This document shows positions 47,724 to 57,380 of a stretch of 64,000 nt of DNA, piece after piece. Source of the stretch: Streptomyces dysideae. Lineage in GTDB: Bacteria > Actinomycetota > Actinomycetes > Streptomycetales > Streptomycetaceae. The stretch covers positions 343,678 through 407,677 of the forward strand of contig NZ_KQ949076.1 of NCBI RefSeq assembly GCF_001514305.1, given 5' to 3'. The position numbers were made by a program, and so were the translations under genes. Every line of letters begins with the position of its first letter. Position 1 is the stretch's first letter. The notes below the pieces were generated by a model. The model was not told where the DNA came from, did not search any database, and was given only the letters and a program-made list of their open reading frames with translations.

Positions 47724-47889
47724 TCACGAGCACGAGCGCGGGAATCAGCACCAGCAGGACCAGGACGTGCAGTCTCTCCGGGAGCAGGAAGAGCGCGACC
47801 ACGGTGAGCACGAAAGCGATGGACACGACCGCGATCAGAAAGCCCGCGCCGCCTTTGAACAGCTTTCTGATGACCTCGAGGAACGTCAC
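47701..47889 (-). CDS. Small two-helix membrane protein downstream of the RHS gene
   Basis: A 62-residue protein beginning with GTG at 47889 after GGGAG. It has a basic N-terminus (TFLEVIRKLFKGG) and two transmembrane helices (FLIAVVSIAFVLTVVALFLL and VLVLLVLIPALVLVI), ending in RRTGR. It overlaps the 3' end of the convergent TagF-like gene by 23 bases and lies 117 bases after the RHS gene in the same orientation. It could belong to the wall-polymer locus or act as an immunity protein for the RHS toxin; nothing in its sequence decides. Confidence 0.7.
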   Translation of the reverse strand: MTFLEVIRKLFKGGAGFLIAVVSIAFVLTVVALFLLPERLHVLVLLVLIPALVLVINRRTGR

Positions 47890-47958
47890 ATCTCACTCCC
47901 ACGCACGGAGCAGGCAACTACGCACCACTCATAGGTAAGTCAAGCTACCACGCCTGCA

Positions 47959-47999
47959 CAGCGGGGCGGAGTGTCGTTGATTCGCACCCCGCCCCGCTG
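47959..47999 (-). terminator. Terminator of the RHS gene
   Basis: An inverted repeat CAGCGGGGCGGAGTG / CACCCCGCCCCGCTG (one mismatch) begins seven bases after the RHS stop. If efficient, it would separate the small membrane gene from the RHS transcript. Confidence 0.75.
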
Positions 48000-48005
48000 C
48001 GGAAA

Positions 48006-51000
48006 TCAGGGGAATTTCGTGCCGAATCCCATGTGATTCCTCACTATTTGGACGTGGTCTCCCTGATTCCAGAACCGCCCGCCGTTACGTATCGCGTTGT
48101 AGGGGATATCACCGACCCTCAGATACTTGCTGGTGGAACCCAGCATCAAGGCGCCCTTGCCGACGAATCCTCCTCCCACAGCCCCGACCGTGAAGCCGTA
48201 CACGCCCTCGGTGACGGCTCCTTCCACGGTGTGTTCACCCTCACTGACGCCGTACGCGGCCACGTTTCCGGCCGCGCCTATGGCACCCGCGATCAGGATG
48301 CCGCCTGCCCCCGCGCAGACTCCGGCCGTCGCTGCGATACATGCTCCTGCCGCGACTGCGGCCGTGACGTAGATCGCCCCCTTCGCCAGCGTCCGCCAGT
48401 CCTTCCACCAGGGCTTGTCCTCGCCGCCCTTCGCCTGGTCCATACAGGCACCGGCGGGCTTTCCCTCCGCCAGGCATGAGTGGAAGGAGACGATCTGTTT
48501 GCCGTCGTCCTCACTCGCGTTGCTGATCCAGGAATGGACCTCGTACGGCGTCATGTACTGGCTTCCGCGATATCCGAGGTCCTTGGCAAGCCAGTTGTAC
48601 ACCTCCTTGGTAACCGCCTTCTTGTGCGGAGCGCCGGTGACGATCGACCCGTCGCCGACCGCGGTCCCCTTGGTGTAATCGACAGTCCCGGTTTTCGGGT
48701 CGTAGCCGACGGAGTCCTGGACTTCCTTCGGGCAGTCCCTCAGGGAGTAGAGACACGGATCGCCGTTGTGCGGCTCGAAACCGCTCGGGTCGCTGTAGGC
48801 CACCGGGTTGTTGACCGAATAGCTGTAGGCATTGAGCTGCTGCGGCGAGTACGGCTTGGCGATCTCGTCGGCGCTGAGGAATCGGGCCAGACTCGGGTCG
48901 TACATCCGGGCGCCGAGCATCGAAAGACCGGTGGAGTCGTCCTCGGGCTGTCCGAGATAGCCCCGGTCGATGGTGGACGGCAGGTTCTCCGTGGTTCCGC
49001 GCTGCTTGCCGAACGGCGTGTAGCGACGTCGCGTGACCACGCCTCCGACCGCGGTGACCATGAGCTGTGTCGAGGCCTGGCTGTCGCCGAGGAGCCAGGT
49101 CAGTGCGCCGTCGGAACTGCTGTCGGCGGTGCGGACCGCGAGGCTGGTGCCCTCGGCGCTGTAGTAGCGGCTGGCTCGGGCGGCGGCGGTGCCCGCCTTG
49201 CGGAGTTCGTGTCCGTCGAGGTAGAGCACCGTCTCGTCGGGTGCGCTGCGCAGCATCGCGTTGCCCGCGCTGTCGTAGACGTACGACGTGGTGTCGCTGC
49301 CCGTCTTCACCGAAGTGACGCGGTGCAGCGCCGACCAGGCCAGCGTCGAGGAGACGCCGCCCACCGTCCGCGAGGTCAGCTGGCCCGCGTCGTCGTAACC
49401 GTAGGAGTCGGTGCTCGACCCTGTGACCACGCTGGTGGCCGCGTGCGGGCGGGCCGTGTCCGGGGTGTACGTGGACTCGTCGGCGCTGTAGCCCGGGTAG
49501 TGGTAGTCGTGCGTGACCGCGGCGGCCGACGCGGAGGCCTTCTCGGTCAGTGCCTGCAGGTTGCCCATCTTGTCGTAGGCGTACTGCTGCTGGTACGGGT
49601 CCGGACCGGCGAAGTCCGAGGCCGGAGTGGTGCCGCAGCTGGTGGCCGCCTGGGTCCAGGCGCCGGTGAGCCTCCTCAGGTCGTCATAGGTGAAGCACTG
49701 CTGCTGCCCGGTGACGTTCTCACGCAGTGCGGTGATGTCTCCATTGTTGTTGCGGGTGTAGGTGTCGTCCTGCACCTTCGTGGTCGTGCCGCCGGTCAGC
49801 GTGCTGGCGGTGACGTTCTTCAGCCAGCCCGTCCCGTTGGCGTCGTCGTAGGTGAAGGTCCGGCTCATGCTGGTGTCGGTGCCGGAGCCGCCGAGCGAGC
49901 GGGAGATGATCCGGCCGTAGTCGTCGTAGCCGACGCCGTTGAGGTAGGTGCTGAGGCCGCTGGACACCTTGGTGAGGCGTCCCTGGCCGGAGTAGGCCGT
50001 GGTCACGGTCTCGGCGGGCAGCCCTCCCATGGCCGGGTAGGTCACCGAGGTCACGTGGTCTGCCAGGTCGTACCCGTAGCCGAACGTGTAGGTGCCGCTC
50101 AGTCCTGCGCCCACACCGGCGCCGGGGACGGTCACCGTCTTGCCGGTGACCCGGCCTCGCTTGTCGTACCCGACGATCTTGGAAACGTACGCGTTGCCGG
50201 CCGTGTCGTACGAGGTGGTCGACGTGGCCAGTCCCTTGGCACCAGTGACCGCTGTGCCGTTGTCGTTGTCGTAGGCGGTCCGGGTCAGCACGGTGGATCC
50301 CTGCGACACGGTCGTGGGCCGCTGCAACGCGTCGTAGCCGTAGGTCAGTACGGTGTTGTTGCCGTCGATGGACGTGACCATGCTGCCGTTCGCGTCGTAG
50401 GTGACGCTCGACTTCCCGGTGTCCGGGTCCGTGGTGGTGAGCCGGTCACCCGCGAAGTTGTAGGTGTGGTGGGTGGTGTTGCCGTTGGCGTCGTGGACGT
50501 ACTTCAGCTTCCCGCTGCGGGTGTACTCGTACGTCGTCGCGTTCGACTGTGCTCCCACATGCTCGACGACCTTGACCGTCTGTCCGTAGACGTCGGTGTA
50601 GGCCTCGGTGGGCTGACCGATCGCCGGGGTCACCGTGGTCAGGTCCGCACCGTTGTAGCTGGTGGAGACCTTGCCCACGGCCTGCGCGGTGCCGTTGGCC
50701 AGGTACTGGCTGAGTGTGGTACGGCCCGCCCAGTCCACCTGGAAGTCCGTGTACGACGGAAGGGCGGAGACGAGCGGGTTGACCACCTTGGAGCCCGCGG
50801 TGGCGGAGTTGTAGAACGGCTGAGAGGTGCCTGCCACGTTCCCGGAGGAGTCGTAGCGCGTGACGGCGACGGTCATGCCGGTGCCGGACGGCGCCGGGAT
50901 CTGCTTCTCCAGGGCGCGGCCCAGACCGTCGGCATAGGCGTGCGAAACCGCGTACGTGGTGCCGCTCAGCAGTTCCTTCGTGGTGTCCTTGAGGGGGGCA

Positions 51001-54000
51001 CCCGTCGCCTGATAGGGCACCGCCGCCGATGCGTTCTGCATGGGCAGGGTGTAGTCGAAGGTCATGGACGCCGTGCCGGACGGGTAGTTGGCGGACTCGG
51101 TCGGCTTGAAGACCTTGGAGATCCGGCCCACGGCGTCGTAGACGACCTGGGTCGTGTTGCCGTTGGCCTCCACCGACTTCCAGGGCTGGCCCCAGAAGCG
51201 GGAGTAGTACTCGGTCGAGGTCAACGCCGTGCCCGGCCCCGTGCCGTCCGGATCCGAGGTCGTCGTGACCACTCCGCTGACCGGCCACGAGGTGGCCGGG
51301 TTGTAGGCCGTCGTGGTCGCGTTGTTCTTGCCGTCGTACGTCTTGAGGTATCGCCCGGCGCCGTCGAAGTCGGCCCGTGTCACACGGGCGTTGGCCACAT
51401 TGGCGTCCGTGTACACCCGTACCTCGGTCGCGTTCCCGTCCACCAAAGCGGTGTTGTTGTCGTCCCAGGTGGTCGCGCCGTCGTAGTAGGTGGCCGTGCG
51501 CCGGTCCAGGTGGGCGAACGGCGTGCCCGCCGTCTTGTCGTTCTGCACCGTCGTACAGCCGGCGTTGTAGTGCCGGTCGTCGTCCTTGTACACCATCCAG
51601 CGGATCGTGCCGGTGGCATCGTTGGGCATGTCCGACGTGTTGTAGGCGCGGCCGTACTCGGTGCAGTGGTTGTCCGAGACGCTGCTCTCGCCCCAGTCGT
51701 CGACCCGCATCGGCAGGCCGAAGGTGGTGGAGGCCGGCTCGTTGTCGTCGTACTCGGTCTCGATGATGTGCTCGCGCCACGTGGACAGGTCCGCGTCGGT
51801 GGAGTCGTACGCCTTCTCCAGCGTGCGGGTCTTCTTCTCGCGGACGAAGCGGGCGTCCGGGAGGCCGGTGTACTGGGCGGTGTTGTGCACCCAGTACTCG
51901 TGCCACTCGCGCTTCTGCGACTTCCCGTCGCTGTCACGCGTCGAGGTCTCCAGCGTCTGGCCGGACAGCCAGGCGTAGTCCGTCCACTCGGTGCCCTGGG
52001 AGTCGGTGACCTTCACCGAACGGGTCTGGGACGCGTCGGTCTTGGAGGTGCGGTCGCCGTCCAGGCCTCGGTAGAGCCAGTGGTACGTGGAGTGCTGGTT
52101 GGAGTTGGCGCCGGTGGTGACGAGTACCTTGCCGTAGCCGCGCCACACCGACCAGGTCTCGTCCTCGTCCTTCACCAGCGGGTTCGCGGTGAACGTCCAG
52201 CCGGGCGCGCCGTCGTACTCGTACGTGGTGGTCATGGCCGGATCGCCCTCGTCGTACGTGCCCGGGTCGACCCTCACCTGTTTGACGACGAACTTCTTGA
52301 ACCAGCCGGTGCGTGGTTCGGTCTCCCCCTCGGGGGTCCACTTCTGCCAGAAGCACTCGAAGTTGTTGCTGGACTGGGAGGGCAGGTTGTTCGCGTCGCA
52401 CTGGCGGTCGATCGCGCCGCCGTCGTCCGTGGAGTGTCCGTACGTCACGTCGACCGTGGTGCCCGTGTCGGTGACCACCTGCTCGACCCGGCGGAAGTTG
52501 AGCGCGCCGGTGCCTACCAGGTTGTCCTGCCAGGCGCCGTCGAAGTTGATGGCGGGCAGGGTGATGTCGTCACCGGAGTAGCCGCGGCGCTGTATGTAGT
52601 CGAGCCAGAGCTGGCCCCCGACCTCGCCCTCGGGGTTCATCATCGCGTACCGCATCTGGTACTGCATGACGGTGTCCCACTCGGACGCGTTGTTGTCCCG
52701 GACCTGGGTGACGATGTCCCACAGCAGGTCGCGCTGGAAGAACGTCGGGTAGTACGTGTTGCCGGCGCAGGCGTAGTCGTCCGCGGAGCCGTCGCAGATC
52801 AGGTCCGTCGGGACGTCGGGGTAGGAGTCCGGGGAGGAGTCGATCGTGGGGCAGCTCGCCGCGGTGTTGTCCAGCGGGTTCGGCTCCTGCGTCCGCTCCT
52901 TGCAGCGGTTGAGGTGCTGGAAGACGACCCGGGCGGGCAACTGGGCGCCGGAGATCTGCGAGGACCAGCCATACTCGATGCGCTTGAGGTAGGAAGCCGC
53001 GTCGTACCTGCGGGCCTTGTCGGCGGCGGCGACCGAGCGGTAGTAGTTGGTCTCCTTGTCGTAGAAGTAGGAGGTCTCGACCTCGTTGGGGTCCACGACC
53101 CGGTCGAGGTTCCACTTCCAGGCCTGGTTGCAGTACGTCGGCTGACCACCGTCGTAGCAGGGCTCGCCCGCGTCGTCACCGATCACCGGGACGGTGAGCA
53201 CCGAGCGGGTGGCCAGGCTGGTGTCGCGCTCGGAGCGGCCCCATCCGAAGTAGTAGCGCGTACCGTCCTGCTTGGTGATGACCCAGAACTCGTTGTTGTT
53301 GTCGGGGTTGTTGGGGTTGCCGTTGAGCTTCTGGATCTTCCATCCTTTGTCGTCCTTCATGTGGAAGGAACCGGTGCCGGTGTTGTCCTGGATCAGCTCG
53401 GAGCTCTCGCCGCCGAGGGTGATCTGGTAGACGGCGCCGTTGGGATCGTTCGTGGAGTTGGGCGAGTCCCAGCACAGGTCGCCCCACTGCTGGCCCTGGG
53501 CGGGACCGTGGCCGTCTTCGATGCAGTTCTTGTACTTGCGCTCGATGTGGCCGACGTTGAGGTCCCAGCCCATGCCGACCCAGGAGGCCTGGTTGTTGGA
53601 GGCCGAGGTACGGCCGTCGATGGACTGGGAGTTGTAGGTCAGGGCCACTTCCGGGGCGGTGCCGACCGGTGGCTTCGGAACCTCGATCGGCACGCTGTAG
53701 GTGAAGGCACCCGAGCCGAGCGAGACGTTCCACTTGCCGGACTGGTTGGTAGGGGTGGCCCGGTAGTCGCCCTTGTCCGAGGAGGAGCCACTGGTCAGCG
53801 CGTAGGTGACCGCTTCGGCGGCGAGCAGCGAGTTCGCCGCGTCCGGTGCCGCCTCGACCGTGGCGGTGAGGGTCTGCTTCTCGGTGTCGTTGCGGGCGGC
53901 CACCACGGTGCCCTGACGACAGGACGGCTCGTCCGGCATGGTGGCGGCGCAGGCGGGCAGCCGCGTCAGCTGGAGCCGGTCGGCGAAGCTGCCGCCGTAG

Positions 54001-54485
54001 GCATGGGCGAAGCCCGCATAGTCGATGCGAACCTCGACCGGTCCGGCGGTGGCGGAACCATCGGCGCGGTGTACGCGCAGGCCGAGCCCGACGCCGCCGA
54101 ACGGCTGCACCTTCTCGCGGTCCAGTACCTCGACGGAGACCCGGCCGGGACCGCCCACGACCAGGGAGCGGGCCGGGTCCTTCGCGGCCCGCACGGCGAC
54201 GGCCGCGGACTCGGCGCCTGAAGGCTTCGCCTTCCTGGGCGCGGAATCCGCGGCCGGTACGTCCACGGTGGCCCTTCCGGCCTTCGGCCAGACCACCTTC
54301 GGAGTCTTCGTCACTCCCTCTTCGACCCGCTGCGGCACGGCTTCGCCGAGCGGTCTGGCCGGTACCTCCGGCCGCTTGCCCGACGGCAGCGCGAGCGCCG
54401 TCGACGCGAAGGACACCACGGCCAGCAGCGCGGCCAGCAGCGCCTTCACAAGGATCAGAGACAGTCTTCGGCGACCGGGCTTCAT
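48006..54485 (-). CDS. Secreted RHS/YD-repeat protein
   Basis: A 2159-residue protein starting at ATG 54485 (MKPGRRRLS) with a classic signal peptide (LILVKALLAALLAVVSFASTALA). After a beta-sandwich/SpvB-like N-terminal half (YSVPIEVPKPPVGTAPEVALTYNS, MGWDLNVGHIERKY) come many YD repeats (e.g. YDALQRPTTVSQG, YDANGSMVTSID), then the RHS core closing motif LGARMYDPSLARFLSADE and NPVAYSDPSGF. The last about 190 residues lie outside the cocoon: a variable domain with a hydrophobic Ala/Gly-rich stretch (VTAAVAAGACIAATAGVCAG) and the tip DIPYNAIRNGGRFWNQGDH. Such tips are usually toxins released from the RHS shell; this tip is short and unrecognised. The flanking genes are wall-polymer genes. Confidence 0.9.
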   Translation of the reverse strand: MKPGRRRLSLILVKALLAALLAVVSFASTALALPSGKRPEVPARPLGEAVPQRVEEGVTKTPKVVWPKAGRATVDVPAADSAPRKAKPSGAESAAVAVRAAKDPARSLVVGGPGRVSVEVLDREKVQPFGGVGLGLRVHRADGSATAGPVEVRIDYAGFAHAYGGSFADRLQLTRLPACAATMPDEPSCRQGTVVAARNDTEKQTLTATVEAAPDAANSLLAAEAVTYALTSGSSSDKGDYRATPTNQSGKWNVSLGSGAFTYSVPIEVPKPPVGTAPEVALTYNSQSIDGRTSASNNQASWVGMGWDLNVGHIERKYKNCIEDGHGPAQGQQWGDLCWDSPNSTNDPNGAVYQITLGGESSELIQDNTGTGSFHMKDDKGWKIQKLNGNPNNPDNNNEFWVITKQDGTRYYFGWGRSERDTSLATRSVLTVPVIGDDAGEPCYDGGQPTYCNQAWKWNLDRVVDPNEVETSYFYDKETNYYRSVAAADKARRYDAASYLKRIEYGWSSQISGAQLPARVVFQHLNRCKERTQEPNPLDNTAASCPTIDSSPDSYPDVPTDLICDGSADDYACAGNTYYPTFFQRDLLWDIVTQVRDNNASEWDTVMQYQMRYAMMNPEGEVGGQLWLDYIQRRGYSGDDITLPAINFDGAWQDNLVGTGALNFRRVEQVVTDTGTTVDVTYGHSTDDGGAIDRQCDANNLPSQSSNNFECFWQKWTPEGETEPRTGWFKKFVVKQVRVDPGTYDEGDPAMTTTYEYDGAPGWTFTANPLVKDEDETWSVWRGYGKVLVTTGANSNQHSTYHWLYRGLDGDRTSKTDASQTRSVKVTDSQGTEWTDYAWLSGQTLETSTRDSDGKSQKREWHEYWVHNTAQYTGLPDARFVREKKTRTLEKAYDSTDADLSTWREHIIETEYDDNEPASTTFGLPMRVDDWGESSVSDNHCTEYGRAYNTSDMPNDATGTIRWMVYKDDDRHYNAGCTTVQNDKTAGTPFAHLDRRTATYYDGATTWDDNNTALVDGNATEVRVYTDANVANARVTRADFDGAGRYLKTYDGKNNATTTAYNPATSWPVSGVVTTTSDPDGTGPGTALTSTEYYSRFWGQPWKSVEANGNTTQVVYDAVGRISKVFKPTESANYPSGTASMTFDYTLPMQNASAAVPYQATGAPLKDTTKELLSGTTYAVSHAYADGLGRALEKQIPAPSGTGMTVAVTRYDSSGNVAGTSQPFYNSATAGSKVVNPLVSALPSYTDFQVDWAGRTTLSQYLANGTAQAVGKVSTSYNGADLTTVTPAIGQPTEAYTDVYGQTVKVVEHVGAQSNATTYEYTRSGKLKYVHDANGNTTHHTYNFAGDRLTTTDPDTGKSSVTYDANGSMVTSIDGNNTVLTYGYDALQRPTTVSQGSTVLTRTAYDNDNGTAVTGAKGLATSTTSYDTAGNAYVSKIVGYDKRGRVTGKTVTVPGAGVGAGLSGTYTFGYGYDLADHVTSVTYPAMGGLPAETVTTAYSGQGRLTKVSSGLSTYLNGVGYDDYGRIISRSLGGSGTDTSMSRTFTYDDANGTGWLKNVTASTLTGGTTTKVQDDTYTRNNNGDITALRENVTGQQQCFTYDDLRRLTGAWTQAATSCGTTPASDFAGPDPYQQQYAYDKMGNLQALTEKASASAAAVTHDYHYPGYSADESTYTPDTARPHAATSVVTGSSTDSYGYDDAGQLTSRTVGGVSSTLAWSALHRVTSVKTGSDTTSYVYDSAGNAMLRSAPDETVLYLDGHELRKAGTAAARASRYYSAEGTSLAVRTADSSSDGALTWLLGDSQASTQLMVTAVGGVVTRRRYTPFGKQRGTTENLPSTIDRGYLGQPEDDSTGLSMLGARMYDPSLARFLSADEIAKPYSPQQLNAYSYSVNNPVAYSDPSGFEPHNGDPCLYSLRDCPKEVQDSVGYDPKTGTVDYTKGTAVGDGSIVTGAPHKKAVTKEVYNWLAKDLGYRGSQYMTPYEVHSWISNASEDDGKQIVSFHSCLAEGKPAGACMDQAKGGEDKPWWKDWRTLAKGAIYVTAAVAAGACIAATAGVCAGAGGILIAGAIGAAGNVAAYGVSEGEHTVEGAVTEGVYGFTVGAVGGGFVGKGALMLGSTSKYLRVGDIPYNAIRNGGRFWNQGDHVQIVRNHMGFGTKFP

Positions 54486-54700
54486 GTCCCACCCCGTTAG
54501 ATGATCATGCCAGAGGAACGGACCAATGACATCCGAACCCCACCTGGGTGGCGGGAGTCTAACCACGGGTGAAGCGCACGGACTAGATCAACAAAGGGGA
54601 CATAAAGGGGTCATCAACGGTCACTTCTGTTCACTCGTCCGTTTCTCTGGCAACATCCGCTCGTCAGGCATCAGTTCGATCTCCGACAACGGGGGGCTCG

Positions 54701-55969
54701 ATGCATCTCATGTCCCGTCACAGATCCGGCCGTCTCGCCGCCGTCCTCGTCTCGCTCTCGCTCGCGGCAGGACTCCAACTGGGCCTCGCGAGCGACGCTT
54801 CCGCCACCGTCACCTCCGGCCCGGTCTTCAACAACCCGACCGGCACCGTGGCCGAACAGCAGGCGATACGCTCTCAACTGCTCGACTACATAGGTCAGTC
54901 GCCGGCCGACTCCTCCATCAAGGCCTCCGTCTACCACCTCTGGGACGCGGAGCTGGCCCAGGCCCTGGCGGACGCGCACGCCCGCGGCGTCGACGTCCAG
55001 ATGATGCTGGACGAGAGCAGCGTCAGCAGCAATCCCAGCAATCCGTCGTACGGCATCCTGAGCAACGCGCTCGGCACCACCACCACCCAGAGCTCGTTCG
55101 TCGGCCTCTGCCCGGTCAAGAAGTCCTGCCTGGGCGATCCGTCCCTGGGCAACTCCATCAACCACAACAAGTTCTGGCTGTTCTCACAGCTCGACGGCGC
55201 GTACAACGTGGTGGTGCAGACGTCGTCGAACATGACGCCGTCCAGCTACAGCCGGTTCTGGAACGACGCGTACGTGGTCGCCAACAACTCGGCCGTCTAC
55301 ACCGCGTACCGTAACTACTTCGGCAAACTGGTCGGTCAGGACTGGGAGAACTGGGCCTACAGCTACACCACCAGCAGCCCGTACAAGGTGTACTTCTACC
55401 CGCGTCCCGCGACCGACCCGTCACCGGGCGACACCATCACCGGCGTCCTCGACAACGTCACCTGCACGTACACCGAGAACGGCACCAGCAAGAGCACCAA
55501 GGTGCGGGTCGGAATGTTCAAGCTCACCCGGCTGGCAGTGGCCAGGAAACTCGTCGAACTCAAGCAGAACGGCTGCTCGGTCGACATCGTCTACTCGGTC
55601 ACCGACAGCGGCTCCTCCAGTGGAACCTGGGAAACCCTGCACGCCTCCGGCGGCCCCACCCTGCGCTGCTACAACTGGGACGACGACAACGACTCTACGA
55701 CCGCCTCGCGCATCATCCACTCCAAGTACCTGCTGATCGAGGGCAAGTACAACGGAACCACCGGCCAGAAGGTCCTGTGGACCGGCAGCCACAACTACTC
55801 CGGCCCGGCCCTGACCAAGAACGACGAAGCGCTGATGAAGGTCGACAGCAACACCGCCCACGACGCCTACGTCGCCAACTTCACCACGGTGAAGGCGGCG
55901 GCGGTCCCCGGGACCGCCGACAACACCAACGCCTGCAAGGGCGTCACGGGCACGACCGGGGGCGGCTGA
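54701..55969 (+). CDS. Secreted phospholipase D-fold protein
   Basis: A 422-residue protein with a signal peptide (LAAVLVSLSLAAGLQLGLAS, processed after ASA). Two HKD-type motifs are visible: SINHNKFWLFSQLDG in the N-terminal half and RIIHSKYLLIEG in the C-terminal half, with the linked TGSHNYSGPALTKNDEALM element. This is the bilobal PLD fold: phospholipase D, cardiolipin synthase-like or nuclease. An ATG lies at 54701 and another at 54710. It is divergent from the RHS gene with about 215 bases between the starts (54486-54700), which must contain both promoters. Confidence 0.88.
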   Translation: MHLMSRHRSGRLAAVLVSLSLAAGLQLGLASDASATVTSGPVFNNPTGTVAEQQAIRSQLLDYIGQSPADSSIKASVYHLWDAELAQALADAHARGVDVQMMLDESSVSSNPSNPSYGILSNALGTTTTQSSFVGLCPVKKSCLGDPSLGNSINHNKFWLFSQLDGAYNVVVQTSSNMTPSSYSRFWNDAYVVANNSAVYTAYRNYFGKLVGQDWENWAYSYTTSSPYKVYFYPRPATDPSPGDTITGVLDNVTCTYTENGTSKSTKVRVGMFKLTRLAVARKLVELKQNGCSVDIVYSVTDSGSSSGTWETLHASGGPTLRCYNWDDDNDSTTASRIIHSKYLLIEGKYNGTTGQKVLWTGSHNYSGPALTKNDEALMKVDSNTAHDAYVANFTTVKAAAVPGTADNTNACKGVTGTTGGG

Positions 55970-55992
55970 CACGGCGCCCGGCTCCAGGTCTG

Positions 55993-56013
55993 CCGGGGCG
56001 GGCCGTGCCCCGG
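55993..56013. terminator. Convergent hairpin after the PLD-fold gene
   Basis: CCGGGGC / GCCCCGG, 7-bp stem with a 7-base loop between two convergent genes. Confidence 0.55.
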
Positions 56014-56022
56014 GGGCCTGAT

Positions 56023-57231
56023 TCAGGCCGCCGCCCGGACCTCGCGGGATGCCAGCACCCGCCGCATCTTCCGCACCGCCCGCCGCAGGAACGAGTCGGC
56101 GCCGCCCTCCCGGTACCCCGGAAAGGCGCGGGCCTCGCGCGGTGCGGCGAGGTAGACCTCGTCGGGTAACCCCGCCGCCGCGTCCCGGAAGTGCGGGTAG
56201 GCGAGATAGAGCCGGCGGCCCTTCTTCTCCAGGAGGGCCGCCGGCTGCTTCTTCGCCTTGACGAACTCCACTACGGGCAGCAGGAGTTCGGGGCGCTGTA
56301 AGGCCACCAGCTGGAGACGCAGCCGCTCGTGGACCTTGAGGCGGCGGGCGACACCCCGCGTCCAGTAGGCGTCGGTGAGCGGCTCGGCCAGCTCGAACTT
56401 GCGCCGCCTGACCTCCTCGCCGTCCTTGAGGTACTTGGGCCCGAACTGCGGCAGCAGCGTGATGAGAAAGGGGCGGACCATGAGCGTGTCCCGCCGCTCC
56501 CCCGCGGGCACGTGCTCGGCGATCAGGTTCATCAGGGCGCGTGCGGAGTCGAAGCGCAGGGCGTAACCGCCGCTCTTCGTCACGTGCTTGCCGTCGTCGC
56601 GGCCGACCAGGTAGTAGCAGGTGTAGTCGGCGATCACGGAGACGCCGTCGGCCCGCAGATACGCCTCCATCGTGAACAGCGCGTCCTCGCCGGTCCACAA
56701 CGACTCGTCGAACCGCATGCCGTGACGGTCCAGCAGCTCACGGCGGAACAGCTTCTGCGCGCTCAGCGTGAACTTGATGTTCGACGAGAAGACGTCGGTA
56801 CGGTCCACCGTCTTGCCCCACATCGACTTCGGCGCCGTGCGGTTGACGCCCTCGATCCGGCCCAGCACGACGTCGGTGCCGTTGCGTTCGGCCATCGCAA
56901 CCATGCGTTCCAGGGCCTCGGGGCCCAGCCGGTCGTCGGCGTCCAGGAAGAACACGTACCGCCCGGCCGCCTTGCTGAGGCCGACGTTGCGCGGGCCGCT
57001 GGGCCCGCCGGAGTTCTCCTGCCGGATCACGGCCACCGGCATGGGAGCGCGGGCCGCGAACTCCTCCAGGAACGCTCCCGTGCCGTCCGTGGACCCGTCG
57101 TCCACCGCGATGACCTCGATGCGCGTCGGATCGATGGTCTGTGCCTCGACGGATGCCAGGCACTCGATCAGATACGGCATCGCTTCGTACGCCCCGATGA
57201 TCACAGTCACATCAGGCTGCGTGGCGGTCAC
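56023..57231 (-). CDS. Family 2 glycosyltransferase
   Basis: A 402-residue GT-A glycosyltransferase. The nucleotide-sugar domain (about 8-110) shows VTVIIGAYEAMPYLIECLAS, VIAVDDGSTDGTGAFLEEF and the DXD-type motif FFLDADDRLG; further acceptor-region motifs are WTGEDALFTMEAYLRADG (the ED pair) and YYLVGRDDG. The C-terminal 170 residues are basic helical. Enzymes of this build transfer sugars onto poly(glycerol/ribitol phosphate) in teichoic-acid loci (TarS/TarQ-like), which fits the neighbours, but the sugar cannot be named. The region 57232-57641 upstream holds a MITE and no other gene. Confidence 0.85.
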   Translation of the reverse strand: MTATQPDVTVIIGAYEAMPYLIECLASVEAQTIDPTRIEVIAVDDGSTDGTGAFLEEFAARAPMPVAVIRQENSGGPSGPRNVGLSKAAGRYVFFLDADDRLGPEALERMVAMAERNGTDVVLGRIEGVNRTAPKSMWGKTVDRTDVFSSNIKFTLSAQKLFRRELLDRHGMRFDESLWTGEDALFTMEAYLRADGVSVIADYTCYYLVGRDDGKHVTKSGGYALRFDSARALMNLIAEHVPAGERRDTLMVRPFLITLLPQFGPKYLKDGEEVRRRKFELAEPLTDAYWTRGVARRLKVHERLRLQLVALQRPELLLPVVEFVKAKKQPAALLEKKGRRLYLAYPHFRDAAAGLPDEVYLAAPREARAFPGYREGGADSFLRRAVRKMRRVLASREVRAAA

Positions 57232-57380
57232 GTTTCCCCCTTGTCGACGGGATATTTCCCCCGTATCGCCTCATTCGCTACCTAGTAGACGGACGACCCG
57301 AGCAACCGGTTGCCTCGAACCCGTGAATAAGTGATCCAGATCACACAGCGAACGGACATGAGCCAACATCAGGCGGGCAC

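Noticed and set aside
48480..54221. A 1913-codon open frame on the plus strand opposite the RHS gene
   Set aside because: Composition is Gly/Val/Arg-dominated with no recognisable fold; an antisense shadow of the RHS coding sequence.
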